A DNA stretch of 64,000 bases. Source: Dongshaea marina (GTDB lineage Bacteria; Pseudomonadota; Gammaproteobacteria; Enterobacterales; Aeromonadaceae). Under the pieces are notes generated by a model. That model was not told the origin of the DNA. It saw only the letters and a list, made by a program, of their open reading frames with translations, and searched no databases. Made by a program: the position numbers and the translations under genes. This document shows, one piece after another, positions 39,487 through 49,202 of this stretch. The stretch's first letter is position 1. Each line of letters begins with the position of its first letter. The stretch spans positions 1,625,658 through 1,689,657 of the forward strand of contig NZ_CP028897.1 of NCBI RefSeq assembly GCF_003072645.1, written 5' to 3'.

Positions 39487-40332
39487 ATGAAAAAGACCAT
39501 GTTGGCAGTGATCACTACAGCGGCACTGACGGTTGCTTCCTGGCAGGCTACAGCCAAGGAGATGCCGGTTACCACGGCTCAGCTAGAAAACCAGGCTGTG
39601 TTGGCGGTGGACTGGGTCCAGCAATCCGGCGAGTATCGTGCCCTTGCTTACCAGGCCTTTAACAGTGCACGGATGGCGTTTGATGATATCCATAAGCTGG
39701 ACCTCAATCATGTATCCAAGGTGCATCGCTCAGATAAGCTGAAAAAAGCTGTGGTGGTTGATCTGGATGAGACCATGGTCGATAACAGTGCCTATGCCGC
39801 ATGGCGGATCAAGCATGGCCAGAGCTACTCCTCCAAGACCTGGCACGAGTGGGAAAAGGCTGGAAAGGCGACGGCAATTCCCGGAGCGGTCGCTTTTGCC
39901 AACTATGTGAACTCACATGGTGGCACTATGTTTTATGTGAGTAACCGCTCTCATGCAAGCTATGCAGAAACGGTGAAGAATCTTAAAGAGCTGGGCTTTA
40001 CCGGGGTCAATGATAAGACGGTATTGCTGAAGACCACCACTTCAGACAAGGCGGCTCGTCGCGATAAGATCACCAGTGAAGGTTATAAGATCGTGATGCT
40101 GATCGGCGATAACCTGGATGATTTTGATTCCGATGTGATTCATCAATCCAATAAGGTGCGTCGCGACCATGTAGATGCCAATAAGGCACTGTACGGGATC
40201 AAATACATAGTGCTGCCGAATCCAACCTATGGTGGTTGGGAGCCAGGCATGGCCAAGGACTATTTTAAGCTGTCTAACGAAGGCAAAAACAAGGTGCGGC
40301 ATGACGCCCTGAATGCCTGGGATGGTAAGTAA
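39487..40332 (+). CDS. Periplasmic e(P4)-like 5'-nucleotidase/acid phosphatase (HAD)
   Basis: The start MKKTMLAVITT at 39487 has AGGAG at optimal distance. The signal peptide ends near ATAKE; no lipobox Cys is present, unlike Haemophilus e(P4), so the protein should be soluble. The HAD site is D-L-D-E-T (Asp92, Asp94) and I-G-D-N-L-D-D-F in the C-terminal part. The 281-residue length fits the family, which strips phosphate from nucleotides such as NMN in the periplasm. A hairpin at 40349-40366 follows. Confidence 0.9.
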   Translation: MKKTMLAVITTAALTVASWQATAKEMPVTTAQLENQAVLAVDWVQQSGEYRALAYQAFNSARMAFDDIHKLDLNHVSKVHRSDKLKKAVVVDLDETMVDNSAYAAWRIKHGQSYSSKTWHEWEKAGKATAIPGAVAFANYVNSHGGTMFYVSNRSHASYAETVKNLKELGFTGVNDKTVLLKTTTSDKAARRDKITSEGYKIVMLIGDNLDDFDSDVIHQSNKVRRDHVDANKALYGIKYIVLPNPTYGGWEPGMAKDYFKLSNEGKNKVRHDALNAWDGK

Positions 40333-40348
40333 TCCTTTGAATCAGAAC

Positions 40349-40371
40349 GGGTGCCGCAGGGCACCCTTCTC
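40349..40371 (+). terminator. Hairpin terminator
   Basis: A perfect 7-bp stem (40349-40355 with 40360-40366) with GCAG loop and a weak T-rich tail follows the acid phosphatase stop. Confidence 0.7.
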
Positions 40372-40396
40372 ATTGATGTTTTCCCCTCACTTCTCA

Positions 40397-40535
40397 GAAC
40401 CAGATTTCCACCTGCACGCCGAAGCTCCACCGACCACCACTGGTAACCCCTGAGCTGGCAAACGCATCATCACTGGCGTAATTATCCAGATCCTTGCTCC
40501 AGTCCATATAGGTGGCAAAAAGCCAGACTCAGGAC
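40397..40535 (-). pseudogene. Maltoporin (LamB-type) C-terminal remnant
   Basis: On the minus strand, codons up to TGA 40397-40399 read V-W-L-F-A-T-Y-M-D-W-S-K-D-L-D-N-Y and later S-G-G-R-W-S-F-G-V-Q-V-E-I-W-F. This is the last strand of a sugar porin with its terminal Phe. Upstream of about 40535 the similarity ends, so only the last about 45 residues remain. An unrelated plus-strand frame at 40530-40722 was not recognised. Confidence 0.7.
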
Positions 40536-40719
40536 GGCTAAAGAACTTACCGACTCACGAGGTTTTAAAGGTTGGAGCCAGGGTGAGCCTATACAGGCCG
40601 CCATTGACAGGGTTACGTCTGTTGTGGCCCCGGGGTCTGAGAGCCATATATTGATTAGTCCTCTCAAAGGCCAATTCAAAGTTCTGATTAATTGCGAACT
40701 AATACGATTAAGCCAAGTG

Positions 40720-40905
40720 TGATGTGACTATCTTTTGTGGGTCGTGTTTCACATCTATTGTTGATGTCTGATTTCACGTCTCACCAACAGGGTGTGTATC
40801 CATCCATGGAACCTCTGCTGCCGCATCCTTGCGACAGAAGGTTGGTGACCTTGAAATTAGTACACCTTTGTATGAACAACGGATCTGAGACATAACCCTT
40901 TTGTG
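40720..40905. repeat. Dispersed repeat family 2, copy A
   Basis: This 185-bp segment is the inverted counterpart of 60495-60655. Shared parts are ATGTCTGATTTCA, CTCACCAACA, CTCTGCTGCCGCA, GAAGGTTGGTGACCTTGAAAT, TACACCTTTGTATGA and ACGGATCTGAGACAT. It has a degenerate ATCCTT-loop hairpin at 40817-40836 where copy B has a perfect AGGGAT one. No gene lies within. Confidence 0.8.
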
Positions 40906-41044
40906 GTGATTTCTCTAGAAAAGAGGATAGCTGGCATAAAGAGGTTTCTGACACAAGCGCGGCGCAGCATTCTGAGATCTGTACGGCCCGGGTTTGCTAT
41001 ACTCTGGCGCGCAATTTTTACACTTGGCTGAAGAAGGGAGCACT

Positions 41045-42307
41045 ATGAATCGAGTTGTGGCAGTCGATGAGCGTTTACCACTTTTACAAACCATACCACT
41101 GAGCCTGCAACATCTGTTTGCGATGTTTGGGGCGACCGTGCTGGTTCCCATCCTGTTTCATATCAATCCGGCAACCGTGTTGTTGTTTAACGGAGTTGGG
41201 ACTTTGCTATACCTCTATATCTGTAGAGGAAAGATCCCCGCTTATTTGGGCTCCAGCTTTGCCTTCATCTCGCCGGTACTCCTGCTGCTTCCTATGGGTT
41301 ATGAGCTAGCTTTGGGCGGTTTTATTGTGTGTGGGTTGCTGTTTTGTATCGTGGCCCTGATCGTTAAAAAGGCCGGGCTGAACTGGCTGCATGTGATCTT
41401 TCCGCCTGCGGCGATGGGAGCCATAGTGGCTGTCATTGGTCTGGAGCTTGCCGGGGTTGCGGCCAAGATGGCTGGTCTGGTGACGGCGCCCGGAGTGGCG
41501 GTTGATTCCAAAACCATTACGGTTTCGATCATCACCCTGGCGGTCACCGCTTTGGGAGCCGTGGTGTTTCGTGGCTTTCTGGCCATCATCCCGATCCTGA
41601 TCGGCGTGCTGGTGGGCTATGGAGTCTCTTTTGCGCTGGGGATGGTGGATATCAGTAAGATTGCCGAGGCCCACTGGCTGGCGATGCCCACTCTGTATAC
41701 CCCTAAGTTTGATTGGGTAGCGATTTTGACCATATTGCCGGCTGCGCTGGTGGTGATTGCCGAGCATGTCGGGCATCTGGTGGTGACCGCCAACATAGTG
41801 CAAAAGGATCTGCTCAAGGACCCGGGCCTGCATCGCTCGATGTTTGCCAATGGCGTTTCGACCATGCTGTCGGGCTTTTTCGGTTCGACTCCCAACACTA
41901 CCTATGGTGAGAACATCGGGGTACTGGCGATTACCAAGGTGTTTAGCTGCTGGGTCATCGGCGGTGCGGCGGTGATCGCTATTTTGCTCTCTTTTGTCGG
42001 TAAGCTGGCGGCCGCCATCCAGGTGATCCCGGTGCCTGTAATTGGCGGGATCTCTTTGGTGTTGTATGGGGTGATCGCTACCTCCGGCATCCGGATCCTA
42101 ATTGACTCCAGGGTTGACTATAACCTGCCGAAAAACCTGATCCTGACCTCGGTGATTCTGATTATCGGCGTCGGTGGTGCCAAGATCAATATCGGCAGTG
42201 TTGAACTCAAGGGGATGGTGCTGGCTACCCTGGTGGGTATCCTGATGAGCCTTATCTTTAAGGGGATTGAGATCTTAAGAAAAGAGACCCCGGCTAAGGC
42301 GGATTGA
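41045..42307 (+). CDS. uraA: Uracil/proton symporter
   Basis: From ATG 41045 (GGGAG site) the protein has 420 residues with about 14 membrane segments of the NCS2 family. The signature near 230-290 (E-H-V-G-H-L and N-T-T-Y-G-E-N-I-G) includes the uracil-binding Glu residues of UraA. It imports uracil with protons. No upp gene is next to it. A 17-codon upstream extension is unlikely. Confidence 0.93.
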   Translation: MNRVVAVDERLPLLQTIPLSLQHLFAMFGATVLVPILFHINPATVLLFNGVGTLLYLYICRGKIPAYLGSSFAFISPVLLLLPMGYELALGGFIVCGLLFCIVALIVKKAGLNWLHVIFPPAAMGAIVAVIGLELAGVAAKMAGLVTAPGVAVDSKTITVSIITLAVTALGAVVFRGFLAIIPILIGVLVGYGVSFALGMVDISKIAEAHWLAMPTLYTPKFDWVAILTILPAALVVIAEHVGHLVVTANIVQKDLLKDPGLHRSMFANGVSTMLSGFFGSTPNTTYGENIGVLAITKVFSCWVIGGAAVIAILLSFVGKLAAAIQVIPVPVIGGISLVLYGVIATSGIRILIDSRVDYNLPKNLILTSVILIIGVGGAKINIGSVELKGMVLATLVGILMSLIFKGIEILRKETPAKAD

Positions 42308-42329
42308 TCGACCCGATATCAGGGAGTAA

Positions 42330-42350
42330 AAGCTGCCCCATGGGCAGCTT
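42330..42350. terminator. Bidirectional terminator between uraA and the OYE gene
   Basis: A perfect 9-bp stem (42330-42338 with 42342-42350) lies between two convergent genes. A-rich sequence on its left gives a T-run for the minus strand. Confidence 0.7.
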
Positions 42351-42359
42351 GCAAAGATA

Positions 42360-43481
42360 CTAAGCCGGGCTCTTTTCAGCCGGCTCAGGCTCCATGATCC
42401 CAAAGGCAGCAATATAGGTGTTGCAGTAATCGATCACCCCCCGGGGGATGCCCCGGCTGATCAGATCTTGTTGTCGGTAGGGGTACTCCAACACTGGAAG
42501 CTGCTCCCTGATCCGTTGTGGCCAGTCCGGATTACCCAGGGCGATCCGCCCCAGCGCCACAAAGCTTGCTCCTGCCTGTAGTACCCTTTGTGCTTTTGCT
42601 TTCGAGGTGATCCCCCCGGCCACAAAAATTGGATAATCCTCTCCCAGCGCATTTCTGAAATAGTGTACGACCATCTGCTCTGCATCCGGATATTTTGTCG
42701 GAGGCATGCTGGCATCGAGCTGTGAAAGATGTACAAAGTCTAAACCATCGGCTTTTAGCCAGAGCGCGGTCTGAACCGACTCATCCAGATCAAGGCCCGG
42801 GCCCTCGGGGGAGAGGCGGGCTCCTATGATAAAGTCGTGAGGAACTTTTGCACGACAGGCCTGAACTACCTCCCGGGCAAAGCGTGCCCGGTTTTCCAGT
42901 GTTCCCCCATAGCAATCCTGGCGAAGGTTGGTTTGGGTGCTCAAAAACTGGGTGATGAGATAACCGTTGGCAAAGTGAAGCTCTGCACCATCAAACCCTG
43001 CCTGGTAAGCCCGCTCGACGGCTCTGGCGTAGGCTTGGGTCAGGCTCGCTATCTCTTCAAGCCCAAGGGCTCTGGGTTGCTCAAATCCGGGGATATCCAG
43101 AGTAAAAGCTGAAGATGACACCGGCTGCTGCCCGATGAGTTCAGCCGGGCTGCGGGATCCGTTGTGGCCGATCTGGATAATGCTCAGGTTATTGTCTGTG
43201 TTGATAGTCCTGGCGAGTGTGGTTAGTCCCGGCAGGTTCTCATCCTGATCGATCGCCATCTGATTGGGCCAGCCCTGGCCTGAAGTACTGATGTAACTGA
43301 CAGGGGTGGTGATCACGCCAAATCCCCCCTCGCGGAAACTTTGTAGCCACTTAAGATCCAGAGCAGAGATGGAGCCATCGGGCTGGCTCAGGGTGGTTGT
43401 CATGGGAGCCAGTGCAATACGGTTCCCGGCTTTTTTGCCATTGGCAAAACTAAAGGGGCTAAACAGAGTTGGACTTGGCAT
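42360..43481 (-). CDS. Old-yellow-enzyme-type NADH:flavin oxidoreductase
   Basis: The 373-residue protein is a TIM-barrel FMN enzyme. It has L-A-P-M-T-T near residue 25, a Q-I-G-H-N-G-R-like strand, H-F-A-N-G-Y-L-I-T-Q-F-L, the G-G-T-L-E-N-R-A-R-F motif of OYE, and a phosphate site V-A-G-G-I-T/V-A-L-G-R. No [4Fe-4S] cysteines follow, so it belongs to the simple class reducing activated C=C bonds. It diverges from a LysR gene that probably controls it. Confidence 0.9.
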   Translation of the reverse strand: MPSPTLFSPFSFANGKKAGNRIALAPMTTTLSQPDGSISALDLKWLQSFREGGFGVITTPVSYISTSGQGWPNQMAIDQDENLPGLTTLARTINTDNNLSIIQIGHNGSRSPAELIGQQPVSSSAFTLDIPGFEQPRALGLEEIASLTQAYARAVERAYQAGFDGAELHFANGYLITQFLSTQTNLRQDCYGGTLENRARFAREVVQACRAKVPHDFIIGARLSPEGPGLDLDESVQTALWLKADGLDFVHLSQLDASMPPTKYPDAEQMVVHYFRNALGEDYPIFVAGGITSKAKAQRVLQAGASFVALGRIALGNPDWPQRIREQLPVLEYPYRQQDLISRGIPRGVIDYCNTYIAAFGIMEPEPAEKSPA

Positions 43482-43559
43482 GGAGCGACTCCTGCTTGAA
43501 TGAGTTAGGCCCGTAACCGGACTTCATTGAGTGATGTTTCGACTCTAACAGCTTGATTG

Positions 43560-43600
43560 TGAATTTATAATCAATAATTATTCAATTAATAATTGTGCTA
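43560..43600. promoter_or_regulatory. Probable LysR operator between divergent genes
   Basis: An AT-rich near-palindrome around AATAATTATT-C-AATTAATAATT (43572-43593), with a T-N11-A half-site ATAATCAATAATTAT, lies between the OYE and LysR genes. It fits the position of a LysR binding site but has not been measured. Confidence 0.4.
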
Positions 43601-43615
43601 ATCGGGATAATATCG

Positions 43616-44542
43616 ATGCCTTCTGTTGACGCCTTACATGATTTTCTGGCGGTGGCACGTCATCTTAATTTTGCCAGGGCGGCCCATGAGCGGGGCTGCT
43701 CTCACTCGGCGATCTCCCGCAGAATCGCTCAATTTGAGGGTGAGCTTGGAGTGGCTCTTTTTGTTCGCAGCACCCGCAGTGTCGTGCTTACCGAGGCGGG
43801 TCACTGTTTGATGGAGCGCTCGGTCGCGGTTTTGAACCAGTTCGACGAGCTGTTTGACGGGATCCGCGAATTTAGCCAGCGGATCGAGGGGGAGGTTCGG
43901 ATCTCCTGCCCCCGACTCTATGCCAATCAGTATCTGAGTGGTTTACTCCCGGAGTTTCGTCAGCTTTTTCCGGATCTGAAGTTACTGATCCAGACCGATG
44001 AAGCTTTAACTGATCTGTTTTCATCCGAGATTGATCTGTGTATTCGCCTGAGTGTACCCGGTGACAGTAACCTTGTGTCACGCAAGATCTGTGATGTGGA
44101 CTACTGGCTGGTGGCATCAAAGGAGTATCTGGCTGAGGGGGAGCAGATCACTGGGGTTGATGATCTCAGAAGCAAGACCCTGTTGCCGCTCAATCGAGAG
44201 AGCTATCATCAGCAGTGGCACTTTGAACGAGATGGCCAGCGGCAATCCCTTTCTGTGGTGGACACTCCCCTTAAAACTAATGATGTAGAGCTGCTACTGA
44301 GCATGTTGCATCAGGGCCTGGGGATCGGGCTTTTTGCAGAACATCTGGTCCGTGACGATCTTGAGCGAGGGAGACTGGTTCGGCTGCTGCCTGACTACCA
44401 GATCGTACCCCATCAGGCGGGTAGTATGCTGCACCTGCTCTATACCCGGGAGCGCTCCCGTTTACTGAGAGTGAGAGTGGTGATCGACTTTTTAATCGAG
44501 CGGTTACGCCAGCTTCACCGGGTGGCTTCGATAGCCCCCTGA
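43616..44542 (+). CDS. LysR-type transcriptional regulator
   Basis: Starting at MPSVDALHDFLAVARHLNFARAA (43616), the protein has 308 residues with the winged HTH at 1-60 (A-A-H-E-R-G-C-S-H-S-A-I-S-R-R-I-A-Q-F-E) and a periplasmic-binding-like effector domain. It is transcribed divergently from the OYE gene, the usual regulator-target layout, and is followed by an antiporter gene. Confidence 0.93.
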   Translation: MPSVDALHDFLAVARHLNFARAAHERGCSHSAISRRIAQFEGELGVALFVRSTRSVVLTEAGHCLMERSVAVLNQFDELFDGIREFSQRIEGEVRISCPRLYANQYLSGLLPEFRQLFPDLKLLIQTDEALTDLFSSEIDLCIRLSVPGDSNLVSRKICDVDYWLVASKEYLAEGEQITGVDDLRSKTLLPLNRESYHQQWHFERDGQRQSLSVVDTPLKTNDVELLLSMLHQGLGIGLFAEHLVRDDLERGRLVRLLPDYQIVPHQAGSMLHLLYTRERSRLLRVRVVIDFLIERLRQLHRVASIAP

Positions 44543-44595
44543 GATATTCGGCCATCATTTATACTCAAAGTAGTTGTGCTGATGGGTAACAGCAG

Positions 44596-45777
44596 ATGGA
44601 AGTACTTGCTCAGGTCCTGGTTGTCCTTGGTGCCCTGTTAATTTCCGGACTCCTGTTTGAACTGATCGGGCGGCAGATCCTGCTACCCAGGGTCACCCTG
44701 TTGCTGGTGTTTGGCTCAGTGATCGGTCCCCAGGGTTTCAACCTGATACCGGATGTATTGACGGTTCACTTTGAGCTGGTGGCCAATGTTGCGCTGGTGA
44801 TGATCGGTTTTTTGCTGGGTGAAAAGCTGACCTTCCGGGCGATGCATAAAATGGGCAAGCGAGTTATCTGGATCTCATTTTGCGCGGCACTGGCTCCAAC
44901 CATCATAGTGACCTGTGGCCTGCTGTTTGTGGGGCTTCCAGTGGATATCGCAATTTTGCTGGGGTGCATCGCTTCGGCAACGGCCCCGGTGGCGACCGTC
45001 GATACAGTGATGGAGTCGGGCTCCAAGGGGCCCTTTGCCGATCTGCTGCTGGCGATCGTCGCTTTTGATGATGCCTGGGCGCTGCTGTTTTTCAGTTTTG
45101 GGATCGCGATTATCGGCATCCTGGATGGTGGTAATGGCCTGATGTTCCCAATTCTGCATGCGCTGCGCGATATTGGGGGAGCCTTGCTGCTCGGGATTGC
45201 TATCGGGGCACCGGCGGCCTTTCTAACTGGTCGCCTGAGCTATGGTCGTCCCATGCTGACCGAGGCCCTTGGTGTGGTCTTTCTGTGTGGCGGACTGGCG
45301 ATCTGGCTGGATGTCTCCTTTTTGATCTCAGCCATGGTGATGGGGGCTGTGATCGCCAATTTTGCCCGCCATCACCAGTACCCGTTTCATGCCATCGAGG
45401 GGATCGAAGGGCCCTTCATGGTGATCTTCTTTATCCTGGCCGGCGCCTTGTTTGAGTTTGAATCGATACTGATCGCAGGAGGAGTCTGTATCGTGTATAT
45501 CTCCTGCCGGATCCTCGGAAAAATTGTCGGGGCGGCGATCGGCAGCAGCATCAGTGAGGCAGACCGGGTGACCCGGCGCTGGATGGGGGTGGCCATGCTG
45601 CCCCAGGCCGGTGCGGCGATGGGGATGATGCTGGTGGCGATTGAGCTATTTCCCGACTATCGCCAGACTCTGCTCTCAGTGGTTATCGGCTCTACCGTCT
45701 TCTTTGAGATCATAGGGCCTGTGTTCACCCGTCTGGCACTCAAGCTTGCTGATCACAGCGAAGGGGACGGCCCCTGA
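44596..45777 (+). CDS. Cation:proton antiporter (CPA family)
   Basis: The 393-residue membrane protein has about 11-12 segments and the CPA-type ion site A-S-A-T-A-P-V-A-T-V-D and F-D-D-A-W near residues 130-160, where acidic residues bind the cation. It exchanges Na+ or K+ for H+. There is no C-terminal TrkA-N domain, so it is the short form. It follows the LysR gene by 54 bp and converges with the GGDEF gene. Confidence 0.9.
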   Translation: MEVLAQVLVVLGALLISGLLFELIGRQILLPRVTLLLVFGSVIGPQGFNLIPDVLTVHFELVANVALVMIGFLLGEKLTFRAMHKMGKRVIWISFCAALAPTIIVTCGLLFVGLPVDIAILLGCIASATAPVATVDTVMESGSKGPFADLLLAIVAFDDAWALLFFSFGIAIIGILDGGNGLMFPILHALRDIGGALLLGIAIGAPAAFLTGRLSYGRPMLTEALGVVFLCGGLAIWLDVSFLISAMVMGAVIANFARHHQYPFHAIEGIEGPFMVIFFILAGALFEFESILIAGGVCIVYISCRILGKIVGAAIGSSISEADRVTRRWMGVAMLPQAGAAMGMMLVAIELFPDYRQTLLSVVIGSTVFFEIIGPVFTRLALKLADHSEGDGP

Positions 45778-45795
45778 CGATTCTCTTAGTTGCAG

Positions 45796-47277
45796 TTACT
45801 CGAAGATAGAGCTGACGATGGTGTTGCGACCGGCAGCCTTGGCCTTATAGAGGTTCTCGTCGGCCTGCTCTATGAACTCCTGGACATGTTCACTGCGCAA
45901 CCAGGCGCCACTGTGCTCAATCACGCTGGCGCCGATGCTTATGGTCAAATAGTCAGAGCATTGTGAATATTCATGAAGAATCGCCAGCTCCCGCAGTTTG
46001 GTTTGCAGAGACTCGAGATAGGCCTGCAGAGGCTGGAGGATCTGTGCCTCTGCGACAATCACAAACTCCTCACCGCCGTAACGGGCAACGAAGTCGGTGG
46101 CCCGGATAAAATGCTGGCTGAGGAGCTCTGCAAGCTGGATCAGCACTTTGTCGCCGGCCGGATGGCCGTAATTATCGTTATAAGGCTTGAAATAATCGAC
46201 ATCACAGATGATGAGAGCCAGGCCCGACTGGATGCGGCTGGCCCGTTGCCAACTCTCACGCATATGTCGATCGAAGGCCCTGCGGTTGTAAATCCCGGTC
46301 AGGCCATCGGTATGGGCCATCGCCTCCAGCTGCTGTTTTTTAGCCTTGACCCGATCCACCAATCGATTGTAACTCTTGACGAAATGATTGAGCTCTTTGA
46401 GGGGAGTGTAGCCATTTTGGATCGGCAGCGGATCGCCCTGGGTGCTGGTGCGACCCACCTGTTTTTGGGTATGCAGCAGGGGTTTGAGAATAAAGTGGTG
46501 AAAAGACCAGATCAGGCAGCCTGATAGCATCATCAACCAGAAAAGTAACATGATCTCGCCGCTAAAATACCAGAGTAGTGGGCGCTGATCCTTGCTGATC
46601 AGTGTCAGTTGCTGGGAGGGCTCAAGCCTGAGATTACTGAGGTACAGGCGCAGCTGTGGCTGGTTTTGCTTCAGAGCCATGGGGGCGGTCAAGGGCTGTG
46701 AGGATAGGTTGCTATCGTAAGGCTCCAGCCGGTAGTCAAGATGACTCTTAAGCGCCAGTTGCCTGAGTGCAATACCGCTGAGCTCGCGGACCAGTAGCAG
46801 GTGTTGGCCGTTCGCCAGGGGTTGGGTATCGATAAGCAGCAGGCCATCCTTGAAAGGATACCATCCGCAACGATGATGGGTCGGAAGCCTTGGGGTTTCG
46901 CCGAGAAAGGTGCTGAGAGTCTGGCTTAAAGGTGTGGTGCCCCGATTATTTAGATCCCAAAAAATCTGTCCATCATAGATAAAGGCATGGATATCATCGT
47001 GAGCCTGGATTCGCTCAAACAGGGGATGATACGTTTGGCTGAGATTTTTCCTGTCGATGCTGGCAATATCCTGTAGCAGGTTAGCCAGTCGCTGCAGTTG
47101 CTGTTGCTGTTGCTCCAGGCCACCCCGAAATTCCTGATACTGGAGCTTTAGATGCTGATGGTTGAGGCGTTGCTGATTGGGAAGCTGCCAGATCAATAAA
47201 ATAGCTAAAAATGCCAGCAGAGCCAGCATTATGTAGACAGCAAACAGCTTATAGGTGAATTGCCTTAACGTGGGCAT
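45796..47277 (-). CDS. Membrane diguanylate cyclase
   Basis: The 493-residue protein has two membrane helices (near 12-32 and 237-260) enclosing a periplasmic sensory region, then a HAMP-like linker and a coiled coil. The GGDEF domain carries the active G-G-E-E-F site about residue 400. The segment R-A-T-D five residues before it is a canonical inhibitory I-site (RxxD). It should make c-di-GMP in response to a periplasmic cue. It is monocistronic. Confidence 0.93.
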   Translation of the reverse strand: MPTLRQFTYKLFAVYIMLALLAFLAILLIWQLPNQQRLNHQHLKLQYQEFRGGLEQQQQQLQRLANLLQDIASIDRKNLSQTYHPLFERIQAHDDIHAFIYDGQIFWDLNNRGTTPLSQTLSTFLGETPRLPTHHRCGWYPFKDGLLLIDTQPLANGQHLLLVRELSGIALRQLALKSHLDYRLEPYDSNLSSQPLTAPMALKQNQPQLRLYLSNLRLEPSQQLTLISKDQRPLLWYFSGEIMLLFWLMMLSGCLIWSFHHFILKPLLHTQKQVGRTSTQGDPLPIQNGYTPLKELNHFVKSYNRLVDRVKAKKQQLEAMAHTDGLTGIYNRRAFDRHMRESWQRASRIQSGLALIICDVDYFKPYNDNYGHPAGDKVLIQLAELLSQHFIRATDFVARYGGEEFVIVAEAQILQPLQAYLESLQTKLRELAILHEYSQCSDYLTISIGASVIEHSGAWLRSEHVQEFIEQADENLYKAKAAGRNTIVSSIFE

Positions 47278-47314
47278 TCCTGGCCTCTCAATCGACCCCT
47301 TGGGTTAAGCATAG

Positions 47315-47956
47315 CTAATTAGCTGTGTTATCGGGTGGCAGGCAGAAACCTAATCCACCCAGACCACAATATCCCCCGGGATTCTTCGCCAGGTACTGTT
47401 GATGATAGGGCTCGGCAAAATAGAAAGAGGGGGCGGTTTCAATGCTGGTGGTAATGGTTGCAGGATGGCCCTTGTCTGCCAGCAGCCTGGAAAATTGGTC
47501 TCGGCTGGATTGTGCCTGCTGTCTTTGCTCCGGGGTGAGGGTAAAGATCACCGAGCGGTACTGGGTGCCGATATCTGCACCCTGGCGCATTCCCTGGGTT
47601 GGATCGTGCTGTTCCCAGAAAAGCTGGAGCAGTTGTGGGTAACTTACGATCTTGGGATCAAACACCACCTGCACCGATTCTGTGTGTCCGGTGCGGCCGC
47701 TGCATACCTCTTCATAACTTGGGTTCGGGGTATAGCCCCCCTGGTAACCGACAGCCGTGCTCCAGACACCCGGCTGTTTCCAGAACAGGCGTTCAGCGCC
47801 CCAGAAGCAGCCCATGGCAAAATAGGCGATAGCCATCCCGGGTGGGATCTCTTCCTGCAGAGGGTTGCCGGTGACATAGTGTTGCTCTTCAATTCGAATA
47901 GGCTCTGTTCGACCGGGAAGCGCTTGCTCCGGGGTGATCATCTGTTGCTTATCCAT
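47315..47956 (-). CDS. msrA: Peptide methionine-(S)-S-oxide reductase
   Basis: The start [15 protein letters not shown] at 47956 has AAGGAG 7 nt upstream; an in-frame extension to 48064 lies within bcp and is rejected. The 213-residue protein has the catalytic G-C-F-W-G (Cys50) and the C-terminal resolving cysteines in [10 protein letters not shown]. The [11 protein letters not shown] block is typical of the family. It repairs oxidised methionine with thioredoxin. It follows bcp, forming an oxidative-stress pair. Confidence 0.95.
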   Translation of the reverse strand: MDKQQMITPEQALPGRTEPIRIEEQHYVTGNPLQEEIPPGMAIAYFAMGCFWGAERLFWKQPGVWSTAVGYQGGYTPNPSYEEVCSGRTGHTESVQVVFDPKIVSYPQLLQLFWEQHDPTQGMRQGADIGTQYRSVIFTLTPEQRQQAQSSRDQFSRLLADKGHPATITTSIETAPSFYFAEPYHQQYLAKNPGGYCGLGGLGFCLPPDNTAN

Positions 47957-48023
47957 GCACTGGCTCCTTAGCTGGAGGAAGCGGTCACCTCGAAAGTTAG
48001 CTGTTCGGTAACCGCGGGTCGAC

Positions 48024-48497
48024 TCAGGGGTGTTGCTTGAGGTAGTCCAGGACCACGTCGGCATGTTCTTTGGTCTTGAACTTATTAAAGACGTGGGCTA
48101 TCTGTCCTTTTTCATCGATGAGAAAGCTGATGCGGTGGATCCCATCAAACTCCCTGCCCATAAATTTCTTGAGTCCCCAGACACCGAATTTTTCGGCGAG
48201 CTGATGATCCTCATCGGCCAACAGGGTGAAATTGAGTTGCTGCTTATCTTCAAAGCGCTTGAGACGAGCAGGAGCATCCGGACTGACCCCGACCACCCGG
48301 GTGTTCAACGCCTCAAGCTCGCTGTTGATATCCCGCAAGCCACAGGCCTGGGTGGTACAACCTGGAGTCATCGCCTTGGGATAAAAATAGAGCAGCAGCT
48401 TTTTACCATGAAAGTCGCTGAGGGAGACTGTTTTGCCTTCCTGGTCTTGCAGGGAGAAGTCAGGGGCCGGAGCACCTGCCTGGAGAGTTTCAATCAT
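48024..48497 (-). CDS. bcp: Thiol peroxidase Bcp (PrxQ type)
   Basis: The 157-residue peroxiredoxin has T-P-G-C-T-T-Q-A-C with peroxidatic Cys47 and resolving Cys52, the PrxQ arrangement. It reduces hydroperoxides in the cytosol. It lies between gcvR and msrA on the minus strand, and bcp-gcvR opposite dapA is the order known from E. coli. Confidence 0.95.
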   Translation of the reverse strand: MIETLQAGAPAPDFSLQDQEGKTVSLSDFHGKKLLLYFYPKAMTPGCTTQACGLRDINSELEALNTRVVGVSPDAPARLKRFEDKQQLNFTLLADEDHQLAEKFGVWGLKKFMGREFDGIHRISFLIDEKGQIAHVFNKFKTKEHADVVLDYLKQHP

Positions 48498-48532
48498 CAG
48501 GGATCCTTATTTATCTGTCTTTATATCTATCT

Positions 48533-49075
48533 TTATTGATCGGCCAGGGTGTGAACCTGGAACTGATGGTTTAGAGTACCCAGAGTGTTACACAAATCCA
48601 AATACTGTTGATGAGCCGCCTCTATATCACTGCCTTTGGGCAGGCTAAGCTGAAAACGCGCATGCAGGATCTCTGTTTTGGAGGGCTCTTCCACATAGAT
48701 TTCGGATTGCAGGCTATGAAGTTCTGCCTGGATATCGGTAAAAAACTGGGTGAAGTGCTTGAGTATTCCCGGTGTATCCTGAATCTCAATATTGGCATCC
48801 ACGCTGTAGCTGTAGCTGCGAAGCTCCTGCTCAGAGGTGCGCTTCATCACGCTGACCAGATCCAGCTCCTGGCTTTTCAGCGGAAGAGTGGCTTCAACCT
48901 GAGCCATTGAATTCCAGTTTCCGGAGAGCAGCATCATCAGGGTAAACTCCTGGCCAAAGATGGCAAGACGACTGTCGATGATATTGCATCCACATTCGGC
49001 AACATGGGAGGCGATCTGATGGACAATACTGGAACGGTTTTTGCCGATGGCACTCACGACAAGATAGTGACTCAT
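48533..49075 (-). CDS. gcvR: Glycine cleavage system repressor GcvR
   Basis: The 180-residue protein consists of two ACT domains (about 1-80 with V-V-S-A-I-G-K-N-R-S-S-I-V and 90-175 with I-E-I-Q-D-T-P-G-I-L). GcvR controls the glycine cleavage genes by binding GcvA rather than DNA. It is divergent from dapA and upstream of bcp, as in E. coli, which supports the name. Confidence 0.92.
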   Translation of the reverse strand: MSHYLVVSAIGKNRSSIVHQIASHVAECGCNIIDSRLAIFGQEFTLMMLLSGNWNSMAQVEATLPLKSQELDLVSVMKRTSEQELRSYSYSVDANIEIQDTPGILKHFTQFFTDIQAELHSLQSEIYVEEPSKTEILHARFQLSLPKGSDIEAAHQQYLDLCNTLGTLNHQFQVHTLADQ

Positions 49076-49202
49076 AGCTTAACTATTCTGTTATTTTGTG
49101 TGGCACGATAGTAACACAAAAGCCCGTTCGTTCCCGAACGCCTCTTGTATTTATTGAGAGTCAACCGTACCATGGACGGCCAATAATTGGGAGAGCTCAT
49201 AC

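Noticed and set aside
41306-41833. A 175-codon minus-strand frame inside uraA
   Set aside because: Shadow frame rich in His, Gln and Arg; no ribosome site.
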